DNA from: DATADD01 sp046262355
GTDB lineage: Bacteria > Actinomycetota > CADDZG01 > WHSQ01
DNA: 64,000 nt
Direction of reading: 5' to 3'
Assembly: GCA_046262355.1 (NCBI GenBank)
Contig: JBHEMX010000091.1
Coordinates: forward strand, 21,149-85,148
In this document: piece by piece, positions 1-7,701 of the stretch
How positions within the stretch are numbered: the stretch's first letter is position 1
Layout of the letters: each line of letters starts with the position of its first letter
Translations under genes and position numbers: made by a program
The notes under the pieces: model-generated
Databases searched by the model: none
What the model was told of the DNA's origin: nothing
What the model saw: the letters and a program-made list of their open reading frames with translations, nothing else

Positions 1-253
1 CGCCTGAGGGGCGAACGACTGCTGCATCGCTATCGCGCAGCCGACCCCATCGATGGCGGCGCGGTACACAACCATGAGCCCGTCCCCCAGGCTCTTCACT
101 TCTTGGCCGCCACATGCGATAGCGATGCGCCGAAGGTCCCGGCGGTGCACGCGCAGGACCGCCTCGGCGGGCATCGTCGCCGATCCGGCGGAAGAGGTCG
201 CTGGAGCCGGCGAGATCCGTGAACAGGATCGTTACTGTGCTGTCGAGCGTCAT
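1..253 (-). pseudogene. Class III adenylate/guanylate cyclase, frameshifted, C-terminus beyond the window
   Basis: Reading the minus strand from the ATG at 253 gives MTLDSTVTILFTDLAGSS, the start of a class III nucleotidyl cyclase catalytic domain with the metal-binding Asp in FTDLAGSS. After about 28 codons the frame is lost. Shifting by one base near 165-172 restores the family pattern, including EVKSLGDGLMVVY with the second catalytic Asp and an open frame to the window edge. An extra C in the GCCCGCC run would explain the shift. Class III cyclases make cAMP or cGMP from ATP or GTP; which one cannot be told from this fragment. It is divergent from the ABC permease. It is either a true pseudogene or a homopolymer error. 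Confidence 0.72.
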
Positions 254-403
254 CGGGACATGGCCGTCCTCCAGCCTCCGAGGGTCATCGCGTTAGTGTC
301 TGCCCGCCCTGAGCCGCTGTCTAGAGCCCCTGACGGGTTGGCGGCGTCCATCGAGCGGGTGAGACACCACGCACCCGTTCGGTCTGCCGGAGGAGCCGAC
401 GGC

Positions 404-1309
404 ATGAGGAACAAGATGGCGTCTCGCCTGATGCGGCGGAGACCCGTCACCCGCGACAGCGTCGTGTGGCGCCGCCCCAGCCTTCTCGGTCTGATCACGT
501 GGTCCTACCTCGCGTGGTCGATCGTTCCGATACTGATCGCGGTGCGGTTGTCGTTCAACGTAGGCCCGTCGGCCGGCAGGGTCAACGGATACTCATTGCG
601 CTGGTACGCAGAGGGACTCACCGATCCGAGGCTGCGAGCGGCCTTGCTCCAGAGTGCGAGGTTGGGGTTGCTGACGGTACTCGTCGCGACCCCACTCGGG
701 GTTGCACTTGCTCTCGGGCTGTCGCGTTGGCATGGAGCGTTTGCTCGTCTCGCCGGTACGCTCGTCCTTCTATGTCTTGCGACGCCGGAGATCGCTCTTG
801 CCGCCGCCCTCTTCGTTGTGTTCCTGTATCTCTTCACATTTGTTCGATTGAGCACGGTCGCGCAGCTTCTTGGTCACATCACGTTCGCGATGTCATACGT
901 GGTGATCGTGCTGACCGCGCGACTTACGACGATGGGGCGTGAGTACGAAGAGATCGCCATGGATCTCGGAGCGTCGCCGAGACAGGTCGTTCGCTTCGTG
1001 CTGTTGCCGCTGCTCCTGCCGGCGATCATCGCCGTCGGCATGATCGCCTTCACCCTGTCCTTGAACGATTTCGTCATCAGCCGCTTCCTCTGTATCCCAA
1101 GTGACTGCCTCACGCTCTCGGTCATCCTCTACAACGGCGGCGGCGCGATCGATTCCCCCTCGCTGAATGCGATAGGCACCACCTTGATGGTCTCGTCCTT
1201 GGTCGCGGTGGGGTTGGCGGCGGGGATCGAACGCTGGTTCGCGCATAGGCGAGGAACACGGGAGGGGTCGTTGCGAGATCCTCCGCCTCCCGGCCTCGCG
1301 TCGCGATGA
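404..1309 (+). CDS. ABC transporter permease, PotC-like (polyamine/organic cation type)
   Basis: Inner-membrane permease of a binding-protein-dependent ABC importer, closest in pattern to PotC/YdcV of spermidine/putrescine systems. The 301-residue protein has a cytoplasmic N-terminus, about six hydrophobic segments and the EAA loop (EYEEIAMDLGASPRQVVRF) that docks on the ATPase. The ATG at 404 was chosen because GGAGGAG lies 8 bases upstream; the same frame stays open further upstream but that stretch covers the antisense cyclase. The ATPase, PotB-type permease and binding protein are not in the window, so it is an orphan here. The substrate is inferred from family only. Confidence 0.82.
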   Translation: MRNKMASRLMRRRPVTRDSVVWRRPSLLGLITWSYLAWSIVPILIAVRLSFNVGPSAGRVNGYSLRWYAEGLTDPRLRAALLQSARLGLLTVLVATPLGVALALGLSRWHGAFARLAGTLVLLCLATPEIALAAALFVVFLYLFTFVRLSTVAQLLGHITFAMSYVVIVLTARLTTMGREYEEIAMDLGASPRQVVRFVLLPLLLPAIIAVGMIAFTLSLNDFVISRFLCIPSDCLTLSVILYNGGGAIDSPSLNAIGTTLMVSSLVAVGLAAGIERWFAHRRGTREGSLRDPPPPGLASR

Positions 1310-1316
1310 AGCAGAG

Positions 1317-2267
1317 ATGAGTAAGCCCGTCACGGTCGCATCCATCGTCGCAGCTGCTCTGGCGGCCCTGCTTGTGTATGTGCTGAATGCGTCGACACCC
1401 GTGCGTTGCACGGGTGTGACGATCGAGGCCGGCGAGAGCATCCAGAACGCGATCGACGATCATCCCGAGCGCACGACCTTCTGCCTCGCGGCCGGCACGT
1501 ACGAGGTCGAGTCGGACATCGAGCCCAAGGACGGTGATCGGCTGATCGGTACCGGCATGAGCGCCACCTTCCTGCGGGGAGCCGGCGCCGAGATCATCAT
1601 CGATGCCGATGGTGCAGCCGACGTCGTCGTCTCCCATATGGACATATCGGGTTCACAGGGAACCCCGGAGTGCAAGCCGTCGTGTGGAAGCGGCTTCCGC
1701 GGCGGCGACGACAACGTCGTTGACTCCGTGCGCTTCCGCGATCACCCGAACCATGGGATCGGCGGCTCCGACGGCGGTCTGGTGGTGCGCAACTCGATAC
1801 TCGATCACAACGGATCGGAGCCTTTCACGGGATGCTGCGCGGGTGGGATCAAGGGCGGCACCGGGTTCACGATCGAGGATTCCGAGGTCTTCTCCAACGT
1901 CGGCGTGGGCATCTGGTGCGACGTCGGGTGTCCGGGCGGGATGGAGGTCTACGGGAATCACATCTTCGACAACACGCGCGACGGCATCCGCTACGAGATC
2001 TCAGACGGCGGAGCGATCATCGAGGGCAACACGGTCGAGAACAACAACACGGCGAACATCACGGGCGGACATGGCGGCATCACGGCCGTCGGCTCTGCGA
2101 ACGCAACCATCTCCAACAACGTGCTGCGAGGTAACGGCGTCGCCGGGATCGTCGTCGTCGCCGGCACCCGCGGCGTCGAGGTCCGAGACGTCGAGATCTT
2201 CGCCAACGACCTGAACGGGAACGACCTATCGGGCTGTGGGCTTTCCGGCGTCTCTTGTCGCGACTGA
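1317..2267 (+). CDS. Secreted right-handed parallel beta-helix protein (NosD/pectate-lyase-like fold)
   Basis: The N-terminus has a hydrophobic segment (residues about 6-24) followed by a short linker, which suggests export or membrane anchoring. The rest carries repeated Asn/Gly-rich rungs such as NHIFDNTRDGIRYEI and GNTVENNNTANITGG, typical of beta-helix repeats that bind or cleave polysaccharide. No lyase or hydrolase catalytic residues could be assigned, so the activity is unknown. It starts 7 bases after the ABC permease stop and may share its transcript. Several Cys residues (CKPSCGSG, GCCAGG, CDVGCPGG, CGLSGVSC) suggest extracellular disulfides. Length is 316 aa. Confidence 0.75.
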   Translation: MSKPVTVASIVAAALAALLVYVLNASTPVRCTGVTIEAGESIQNAIDDHPERTTFCLAAGTYEVESDIEPKDGDRLIGTGMSATFLRGAGAEIIIDADGAADVVVSHMDISGSQGTPECKPSCGSGFRGGDDNVVDSVRFRDHPNHGIGGSDGGLVVRNSILDHNGSEPFTGCCAGGIKGGTGFTIEDSEVFSNVGVGIWCDVGCPGGMEVYGNHIFDNTRDGIRYEISDGGAIIEGNTVENNNTANITGGHGGITAVGSANATISNNVLRGNGVAGIVVVAGTRGVEVRDVEIFANDLNGNDLSGCGLSGVSCRD

Positions 2268-2427
2268 TGTCCGGGGTGCAGCTTCCTTTCGCCCACGCCC
2301 CCGATGAACAGGGAGGACCAAGCGCGCCGACGGGACGTCTAAAGGCGACTCGAGTGTGTGCGGCCGGGTTAGCGACACACCCGCCGGGGCAGGGTTACAG
2401 TCGTTGCAACCGAACAAGAGGAGCGAG

Positions 2428-2913
2428 ATGCAGCAAGACGAACCACAAGATCCCAGCGTCGTTGTCGTAAGGAGCGGCGCGCCGGCTCCGGACGACGAAG
2501 AGCAGAGCGGCGAGGCGGTACATCACCCTGCGAAGGTCATGCGTATCGCGTCCATGGCGCGCCAGCTGCTCGAGGAGGTGAGGCAGGCACAGCTCGACGA
2601 GGCGAGCCGCACCCGCATGGGCGATATATACGAGACCTCCATAAAGGAGCTATCCGAGGTCCTGTCTCCCGACCTACAGGACGAGCTCGAGCGGCTCAGC
2701 TCGCCGTTCGAGCAGGAGGCGCCGAGCGAAGCGGAGCTGCGGGTCGCTCACGCGCAGCTCGTGGGTTGGCTCGAAGGTCTCTTCCACGGCATCCAGGCGA
2801 TGCTGTTCGCGCAGCAGATGGAGAACCGGCAACGACTCGACGAGATGCGGCGGCCGGGTCTGCCTGCGCGCTCCGGGGAAGTCGAGGGCAGCCGCCCGGG
2901 CACCTATCTGTAG
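2428..2913 (+). CDS. bpa: Bacterial proteasome activator Bpa (DUF2587)
   Basis: Homologue of Mycobacterium Bpa (Rv3780), an ATP-independent ring that docks on the 20S proteasome and feeds it unfolded proteins. The core from residue about 40 (HPAKVMRIASMARQLLEEVR) through AQLVGWLEGLFHGIQAMLF matches the family closely. The protein ends in GTYL, corresponding to the GQYL tail (HbYX-like) that inserts into proteasome alpha-subunit pockets; the penultimate Tyr is kept. The ATG at 2428 follows AAGAGGAG with good spacing and gives 161 aa, near the family length. It implies that the genome encodes a 20S proteasome, not seen in this window. Confidence 0.93.
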   Translation: MQQDEPQDPSVVVVRSGAPAPDDEEQSGEAVHHPAKVMRIASMARQLLEEVRQAQLDEASRTRMGDIYETSIKELSEVLSPDLQDELERLSSPFEQEAPSEAELRVAHAQLVGWLEGLFHGIQAMLFAQQMENRQRLDEMRRPGLPARSGEVEGSRPGTYL

Positions 2914-2927
2914 CGCGCCGCCCTGGG

Positions 2928-4016
2928 TCAGCGAGGGATGATGCGCGCGATCGACGATGCGGTCATGAGGTAGAGCCAGCCGCCCGGACCCTTTGCTACG
3001 TCAAGGATCCCAGATGACGCCGTGTAGATCGTCCGCTGCCTGCGGATGTCGGTCCCCCGCTTGTTCAACGTGAAGCGATGCAGCCGTCCGCTCGAGTAGT
3101 CGCCCATGTAAAGGTCGCCCGAGAGGCGTCCCATCCGCCCCCGATACCACCAGGGATCGGTCGGCACGATCACAGTCGACCATCGCCTCAGCGGCGCTTT
3201 CGGGTCGGGACCCACACCTGCCGTGCCGCACGTGTAGCCCTCGCCCCAGCCGTAGTTGCGCCCTCTGCGGATGCGGTTGAGCTCATCGTCGCAGTTGGGG
3301 CCGTTCTCGGTTTCGTAGATGCGGGTGGTCCCCGGCTTATGGGTCAAGCCGAAGGGGTTGCGGTGCCCATAGCTCCACACCGGGCTGCGCCGCCCGTTGC
3401 GTTGGAAGGGATTGCTCTTGGGCACCGAGCCATTCGGGTTGTATCTCAGCACCTTGCCGTGGCGGCTATCGAGCGCCTGCGCCCTCGCGGGGTCGTGTGC
3501 TTCTCCGGTCGATACGAACAGGTGGCCCCCCGCGAACTCGAGCTGGCCGCCGTTGTGATAGCCGGACGGCGCGCCGAGGTTGCGAACGATGTGCTTCGGT
3601 TTCGTACAGCGATTGCGCCGCACCTTGAAGCGCGTGACCCTGTTCTCGAGTGGAGATGCCTTCGTGTAATAGACGTACAGCTTGTGGTTCTTCCGGAAGT
3701 GGGGATGGAGCGCGACCCCGAGAGCGCCGCGCTCGCCGCTGGAAGAGACGTTCAGGTCGACGCATGCTTTGGCCCTTAGCTTCCGGCCGATCATCACGCG
3801 CACCTTTCCCGAGTTCTTCTCGGTGAAGAAGATCCTCCTGGTGCCCTTGGCCCATGCCATGTCGACCGGGAAGTTCAACCCGTTCTTGTAGGTCTTGACG
3901 CGCGCGTTGTGAGGAAGGGCGAACGCGACGGTCGAGGGCATACCCAGCAGTACCGTCATGGCTGCCACCATTGCGAGGGCTCGAGGGGCTCGAGAGCTAG
4001 GCATCGTCATCGACAT
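2928..4016 (-). CDS. PQQ-dependent sugar dehydrogenase family protein (GSDH beta-propeller), secreted
   Basis: Soluble aldose/sorbosone dehydrogenase-type six-bladed propeller, expected to oxidise sugars with PQQ outside the cell. Visible family blocks are HNGGQLEF (catalytic His region), STGEAHD, WSYGHRNPFGL, ENGPNCDDELN and NYGWGEGY. A signal peptide covers about the first 33 residues, ending near AFALPHN. Three in-frame ATGs lie close together at 4016, 4010 and 4004; the last would leave some room for a promoter, since the divergent metallophosphoesterase begins at 4017. Actual substrate and cofactor use are inferred from family. Confidence 0.85.
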   Translation of the reverse strand: MSMTMPSSRAPRALAMVAAMTVLLGMPSTVAFALPHNARVKTYKNGLNFPVDMAWAKGTRRIFFTEKNSGKVRVMIGRKLRAKACVDLNVSSSGERGALGVALHPHFRKNHKLYVYYTKASPLENRVTRFKVRRNRCTKPKHIVRNLGAPSGYHNGGQLEFAGGHLFVSTGEAHDPARAQALDSRHGKVLRYNPNGSVPKSNPFQRNGRRSPVWSYGHRNPFGLTHKPGTTRIYETENGPNCDDELNRIRRGRNYGWGEGYTCGTAGVGPDPKAPLRRWSTVIVPTDPWWYRGRMGRLSGDLYMGDYSSGRLHRFTLNKRGTDIRRQRTIYTASSGILDVAKGPGGWLYLMTASSIARIIPR

Positions 4017-5522
4017 ATGTTGTCACCCCGGATGAGGATACGCAGGCACCGGTCACCGAAACGACACATCCTGGTCGCCGGACTCGCGGGAGCGCTCGTG
4101 GCTGTGGCGACGTTGCAGCTGGTGCCCTCGACGCATCACTCCCTGGGACCAACAGACGTCGCCACGAAGGCCGAGCCCGGCGCGGGCCGCACCGTCGTGG
4201 TGCTTCCTCCGCTCGGCACCGTGTCGGCCGGAACGCACGGCGCGCCGCTGAACGTGCAACTCACCCTCTCCACGGTTGATATCGCATCTGTGTCTCGCCT
4301 GGCGACGACGGCCCAGGGGCGCGCAGAGCTGGCGCGCTCGGTGGAGGCGGATCTGCGCGGGCTTGTGGCACGCGTCGCGCTGCAACTCCTTCTGGGCGGT
4401 GCAGTTACCGGCGCGATCGCTGCTGCGCTGCTGTGGCGTCGCCAGATGCCGTTCGTGCTGGCGGGTTGCACGGGTGGTGCGGCGGCGGTCACGTTGCTGC
4501 TTGCCGTCACTGCCGTCACCTTCGACGCCGCCGCCTTCCAGGAGCCGCGCTACACCGGGGCACTCGTGAGCGCGCCGGACGTCCTGGCCGCATTTGATCG
4601 CAGCATCGGCTCGATCGACGAGCTGCGGTCGCGGTACGAGGCGACCGCCGCCCGCCTCGCGCGCCTGCTCGCCCTCGCCGCGGCGCCCGATCCGGATCTC
4701 GACGGTGCCGCGGTCGCCCTCCTGCATGTGAGCGATATCCACTCGAACCCGCTTGCGTTCGAGGTGGTCGAGCAGCTTGCGCGCGAGTTCGAGGTCGACG
4801 CCGTGATCGACACGGGCGATGTGACCTCGTTCGGCGCGCCGGTCGAAGGCCGCATCGGGGCTCTGATCCGGGACGTCGGTGTCCCCTACCTCTACGTGCC
4901 CGGCAATCACGACTCCGAGGCGAACCGCCGGGCGCTCGACCGGGTCGACAACGTGAGACTGCTGGACGGCGACGCCGCGACGATCCGGGGTGTCGACGTC
5001 ATGGGCTTCGCCGATCCGACCTTCACCGCGTCGAACGAGGTCTCGACCGAGGAGGGCAACGAGGCCCGCCTCGAGGCGGCCGAAGCCCTCGCGCGCGAGG
5101 TAAGAGCAGCAGCTCCCGACGTCCTCGCGGTGCACGACGAGCGACTCGGGCGCTCGTCGATTGGCTCCGTCCCCTTGGTGCTCGCGGGGCATACGCATCA
5201 ACGGAGCTTCGAGGACAGGGACGGCACGCTGGTGCTCACGGTGGGCTCGACCGGCGCGACGGGCGTCGGATCCTTCACCGTGGAGGCGGACCTCGACCTA
5301 GAGGCCGAGATCCTGTATCTGAACGATGGCCGCCTCGTCGCCTTCGACTACGTGAGCATCGGCGGGCTCGGCAGCGACTTCGAGGTCGAGCGGCGCACCG
5401 TGGAGCAAACGGACGGCGACGCGGGCGCCGCTATCATGCCCCCACGGTCGTCCGCCAACCTGCAGGCGCCCGCAAGGAGGCGTGCCCGAGCGGCCGAAGG
5501 GAGCGCACTGCTAATGCGTTAA
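4017..5522 (+). CDS. Membrane-anchored calcineurin-like metallophosphoesterase
   Basis: The N-terminal half has a hydrophobic anchor near residues 17-36 and two more hydrophobic stretches near 120-175. The C-terminal half is a metallophosphoesterase with the complete metal-site series: SDIHSN, DTGDVTS, PGNHDSE, a His in AVHDE, and AGHTH. It should cleave a phosphoester on the outer face of the membrane; the substrate is unknown. ATGs at 4017 and 4032 are both possible. The frame does not stop before 5522, so its last 47 bases overlap the tRNA-Ser gene on the same strand, which is unusual. The tail after about residue 470 is not family-like and may reflect a lost stop codon. Confidence 0.83.
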   Translation: MLSPRMRIRRHRSPKRHILVAGLAGALVAVATLQLVPSTHHSLGPTDVATKAEPGAGRTVVVLPPLGTVSAGTHGAPLNVQLTLSTVDIASVSRLATTAQGRAELARSVEADLRGLVARVALQLLLGGAVTGAIAAALLWRRQMPFVLAGCTGGAAAVTLLLAVTAVTFDAAAFQEPRYTGALVSAPDVLAAFDRSIGSIDELRSRYEATAARLARLLALAAAPDPDLDGAAVALLHVSDIHSNPLAFEVVEQLAREFEVDAVIDTGDVTSFGAPVEGRIGALIRDVGVPYLYVPGNHDSEANRRALDRVDNVRLLDGDAATIRGVDVMGFADPTFTASNEVSTEEGNEARLEAAEALAREVRAAAPDVLAVHDERLGRSSIGSVPLVLAGHTHQRSFEDRDGTLVLTVGSTGATGVGSFTVEADLDLEAEILYLNDGRLVAFDYVSIGGLGSDFEVERRTVEQTDGDAGAAIMPPRSSANLQAPARRRARAAEGSALLMR

Positions 5523-5568
5523 GGGGCGATGAGCTCCTTCCAGGGTTCAAATCCCTGCGCCTCCGCCA
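5476..5568 (+). tRNA. tRNA-Ser (GCT), CCA encoded
   Basis: Class II tRNA with a 7-bp acceptor stem (GGAGGCG 5476-5482 with CGCCTCC 5558-5564), discriminator G5565 and an encoded CCA. The anticodon loop is CTGCTAA, giving anticodon GCT for AGC/AGU serine codons. It has the long variable arm typical of tRNA-Ser and a clear T loop (GGTTCAAATCC). The 3' end of the metallophosphoesterase frame overlaps its first half. Confidence 0.96.
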
Positions 5569-5631
5569 CTCGATCGGGCGGCGCCGTCTCGCGATATCGC
5601 CGCTCACGCTACAGTTTGAGAGGCACCGCAA

Positions 5632-5705
5632 GCGCCCGTAGCTCAGTGGATCAGAGCGTCCGGCTACGGACCGGAAGGTCGGGGGTTCGAATCCCTCCGG
5701 GCGTA
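5632..5705 (+). tRNA. tRNA-Arg (ACG)
   Basis: Acceptor GCGCCCG (5632-5638) pairs with CGGGCGT (5698-5704) with a terminal G:U, discriminator A5705. Anticodon loop CTACGGA gives ACG, whose A34 is the substrate of the TadA deaminase encoded just downstream. No CCA is encoded. Confidence 0.95.
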
Positions 5706-5756
5706 CTCAGCCTCGAGGTGTTGACACTGGCAGAGCTCCGGGAGCCCTCCGCTGTG

Positions 5757-6437
5757 ATGAAGATCGCCGACCTCATCGTCGAACAGAGGGACAAGCACGT
5801 CTTCGGCTACGCCCGCCCGCATCTCGACCACGACGAGGAGGTGATCCACTGGGTCCGTACTCGCCACCCGAAGGAGCGCCGCAGCGGCTTCGCCTATCTC
5901 ACGACGCGCAGGCTCCTCGTCGTGTGGCCGAGCCACGCGGACGGTCCCGGCGCGATGGCCTGGACCGAGATCCACTCGTGGGGCATCGACCCAGAGGCGG
6001 CCGGCGGCCCGATCCTCGGCATGGAGTCCCCAGCCGAGGAGGTCTTCGTTCACATCCCCGTGGGAAGCCACGGCACGGCGCGCCGAGTGACGAGCTTCCT
6101 CCGCAAATTCGCTCGGCTCGCCCCCAAGTCGCGCGGGAGACTGCGACACCGGCATCACGTCGCCTTCTCGTCTGACGATTCCGTCGTAGTGCGGCTCGAG
6201 AAGAGATCGGCTGCCGCGCTGACCAAACGCATGATCGTCACGGTGATCGGCCTGCTCCTGCTCCTCGCGGGCGTGCTGATCACGCCGATCCCCGGTCCCT
6301 GGTCGCTACCGCTGATCTTGGCCGCGCTTGCCGTTCTCGCCTCGGAGTACGACTGGGCCAAGGATGTCTACGACTGGACCCGCGACAAGTCGCGCAAGGC
6401 GCGGGACAAGCTCAAAGCCCGGCGCATCGCGAAGTAG
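5757..6437 (+). CDS. PGPGW-type membrane protein (TIGR02611-like)
   Basis: A 226-aa protein with a soluble N-terminal domain (about residues 1-150, rich in His/Arg, with a PH-like beta pattern: YLTTRRLLVVWPSH) followed by a hydrophobic hairpin containing TPIPGPWSLPLILAALAVLASEY. This matches the proline-rich turn of the putative transmembrane PGPGW family, though the motif here reads PIPGPW. A charged tail ends in KARDKLKARRIAK. The ATG at 5757 was chosen for GGAG about 12 bases upstream; GTG at 5754 is an alternative. It sits 2 bases before tadA and probably shares its transcript. The function of the family is unknown. Confidence 0.75.
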   Translation: MKIADLIVEQRDKHVFGYARPHLDHDEEVIHWVRTRHPKERRSGFAYLTTRRLLVVWPSHADGPGAMAWTEIHSWGIDPEAAGGPILGMESPAEEVFVHIPVGSHGTARRVTSFLRKFARLAPKSRGRLRHRHHVAFSSDDSVVVRLEKRSAAALTKRMIVTVIGLLLLLAGVLITPIPGPWSLPLILAALAVLASEYDWAKDVYDWTRDKSRKARDKLKARRIAK

Positions 6438-6439
6438 TC

Positions 6440-6898
6440 ATGAGCGATGTCGGCCATATGCGCCTCGCGCTGGCGGAGGCCACGAAGGCGCTCGCGCACG
6501 ACGACGTCCCCGTGGGTGCCGTGGTCGTGCGCCGGGGCAGCGTGGTCGCTGCCGCGCACAACGAGCGCGAGCTCCGAGCCGACCCGACGGCGCACGCAGA
6601 GATCCTCGCCCTGCGTGCCGCGGCCTCGGCCGCGGGGTCGTGGCGCCTCGACGGAGTGTCCGTGTTCGTGACTCTGGAACCTTGCGTGATGTGTGCCGGG
6701 GCGATAGTTCAGGCGCGTGCGGCGAGGCTCATCTACGGCCCTCAGGACCCGAAGGCGGGGGCCGCCTTCTCCCTCTACAACGTGCCGCAGGACCCCCGCT
6801 TGAACCACATCGTCGAGGTCGTCTCGGACGTGCTGGCGGAGGAGTCGAGAGCCCTTCTCGGGGAGTTCTTTGAGACCAGACGCCGACCCGAAGGGTGA
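6440..6898 (+). CDS. tadA: tRNA-specific adenosine deaminase TadA
   Basis: Zinc-dependent deaminase that converts A34 to inosine in tRNA-Arg(ACG), which is itself encoded 0.8 kb upstream. The zinc and proton-transfer site is complete: H52-A-E54 in PTAHAEILAL, and C82 and C85 in PCVMCAGAIV. Length 152 aa is normal. It starts 2 bases after the PGPGW gene, without a strong ribosome site of its own, so translational coupling is likely. Confidence 0.95.
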   Translation: MSDVGHMRLALAEATKALAHDDVPVGAVVVRRGSVVAAAHNERELRADPTAHAEILALRAAASAAGSWRLDGVSVFVTLEPCVMCAGAIVQARAARLIYGPQDPKAGAAFSLYNVPQDPRLNHIVEVVSDVLAEESRALLGEFFETRRRPEG

Positions 6899-6910
6899 GG
6901 CGGCGGCTCG

Positions 6911-6916
6911 TATACT
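6911..6916 (+). promoter_or_regulatory. -10 box (TATACT) for tRNA-Ser (CGA)
   Basis: TATACT lies 8 bases before the mature 5' end of the tRNA, in the short gap after tadA. No convincing -35 is visible at 17 bases spacing. Confidence 0.55.
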
Positions 6917-6924
6917 CCCCGGCT

Positions 6925-7012
6925 GGTGGGGTACCGAAGCGGCCATAACGGGATCGCCTCGAAAGCGATTGGGGGTTCACGCCCCCCGCGGGTTCGAATC
7001 CCGCCCCCACCG
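6925..7012 (+). tRNA. tRNA-Ser (CGA)
   Basis: Class II tRNA with acceptor GGTGGGG/CCCCACC, discriminator G7012, a long GC-rich variable arm (GGGGGTTCACGCCCCCC) and T loop GGTTCGAATCC. Anticodon loop CTCGAAA gives CGA. CCA is not encoded. Its place right after tadA is familiar from actinobacteria. Confidence 0.95.
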
Positions 7013-7127
7013 CCTCGACACCCGGTCATCGCCTCAGCCCGGTTCTCCTTGCAACGAGACACGCCTGGCGCGCCCAGATGCAAGGAGTTCGGCGCCGCCC
7101 TAACTCGGTCGCAGGGACCTCGGCCGC

Positions 7128-7133
7128 TAGAAT
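7128..7133 (+). promoter_or_regulatory. -10 box (TAGAAT) for tRNA-Ser (GGA)
   Basis: TAGAAT ends 7 bases before the tRNA. The -35 region is not distinct. Confidence 0.5.
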
Positions 7134-7140
7134 CCCCGGC

Positions 7141-7230
7141 GGAGACGTGCGGGAGCGGACTAACCGGCACGCCTGGAGAGCGTGTGACCCCGCAAGGGGT
7201 CCAAGGGTTCGAATCCCTTCGTCTCCGCCA
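7141..7230 (+). tRNA. tRNA-Ser (GGA), CCA encoded
   Basis: Acceptor GGAGACG/CGTCTCC, discriminator G7227 and encoded CCA. Anticodon loop CTGGAGA gives GGA for UCC/UCU. The variable arm (GACCCCGCAAGGGGTCC) is long, as expected for serine. Confidence 0.96.
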
Positions 7231-7380
7231 ACGGAAACAGGACGTTCAGGCCCCAACTGCACCCCCGTGGGGCGAGCCCCGTTCCCGAACCCAAAGCCCG
7301 AGCAAGGAGCGCCTCAAGGAGCGAAGACGGGCGCCCGCTCGCAGCGGACCGCGGCCGCGCCGGCACGGGCTAGAGTGTGA

Positions 7381-7655
7381 GGGGTCGTGCTAGGCGGGGG
7401 GTTCGGGGTCCCCTGTACCGGAAACCCTCGACACGCCGGGCTGATGTCTCGCCTGCGGCCACTGAAGGACCGGGCAGCCCCCGGCAAGTAGCGTTGATGG
7501 TCGGGTCCCGCGCGACCCGGAGCCGTGAACCCGGTCAGGCCCGGAAGGGAGCAGCCGTAAGCGGTGTCCCGGGTGCGCCGCGGGGTGGCCCGCCCGGAGC
7601 CGGCTGCCGGGGATAGCGACGGTCACTCGGCGGTCCAGGGCGAGGCGCACGGCCT
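7381..7655 (+). ncRNA. ffs: Signal recognition particle RNA, large type with Alu domain
   Basis: The SRP54-binding apical hairpin is plain: GTCAGGCCCGGAAGGGAGCAGCC near 7533-7556 contains the conserved GGAA and GGAGCAG loops. The 5' part, GTGCTAGGCGGGGGGTT then CCCTGTACCGGAAACC, matches the Alu domain of the long Bacillus-type RNA rather than a 4.5S-only form. Flanking segments pair at long range (GGGCAGCC near 7475 with GGCTGCC near 7603; GTCTCGCC with GGCGAGG near 7640). A TTTT run follows at 7654. TAGAGT at 7371 is a possible -10. The RNA works with Ffh in co-translational membrane targeting. Confidence 0.92.
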
Positions 7656-7701
7656 TTTCTCACCACCGCCGAGCGACCCACCTCCCGTCTAGGATGAACC
7701 G

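Noticed and set aside
53..403. Long N-terminal extension of the ABC permease
   Set aside because: The stretch is the antisense of a clear cyclase domain, and GGAGGAG sits before the ATG at 404.
3909..4016. N-terminal extension of the metallophosphoesterase upstream of 4017
   Set aside because: It overlaps the signal-peptide region of the divergent sugar dehydrogenase, is Arg/His-rich and has no ribosome site.
7441..7616. CRISPR-like or repeat array in the GC-rich region around the SRP RNA
   Set aside because: No regularly spaced repeats; the pairing belongs to the SRP RNA fold.
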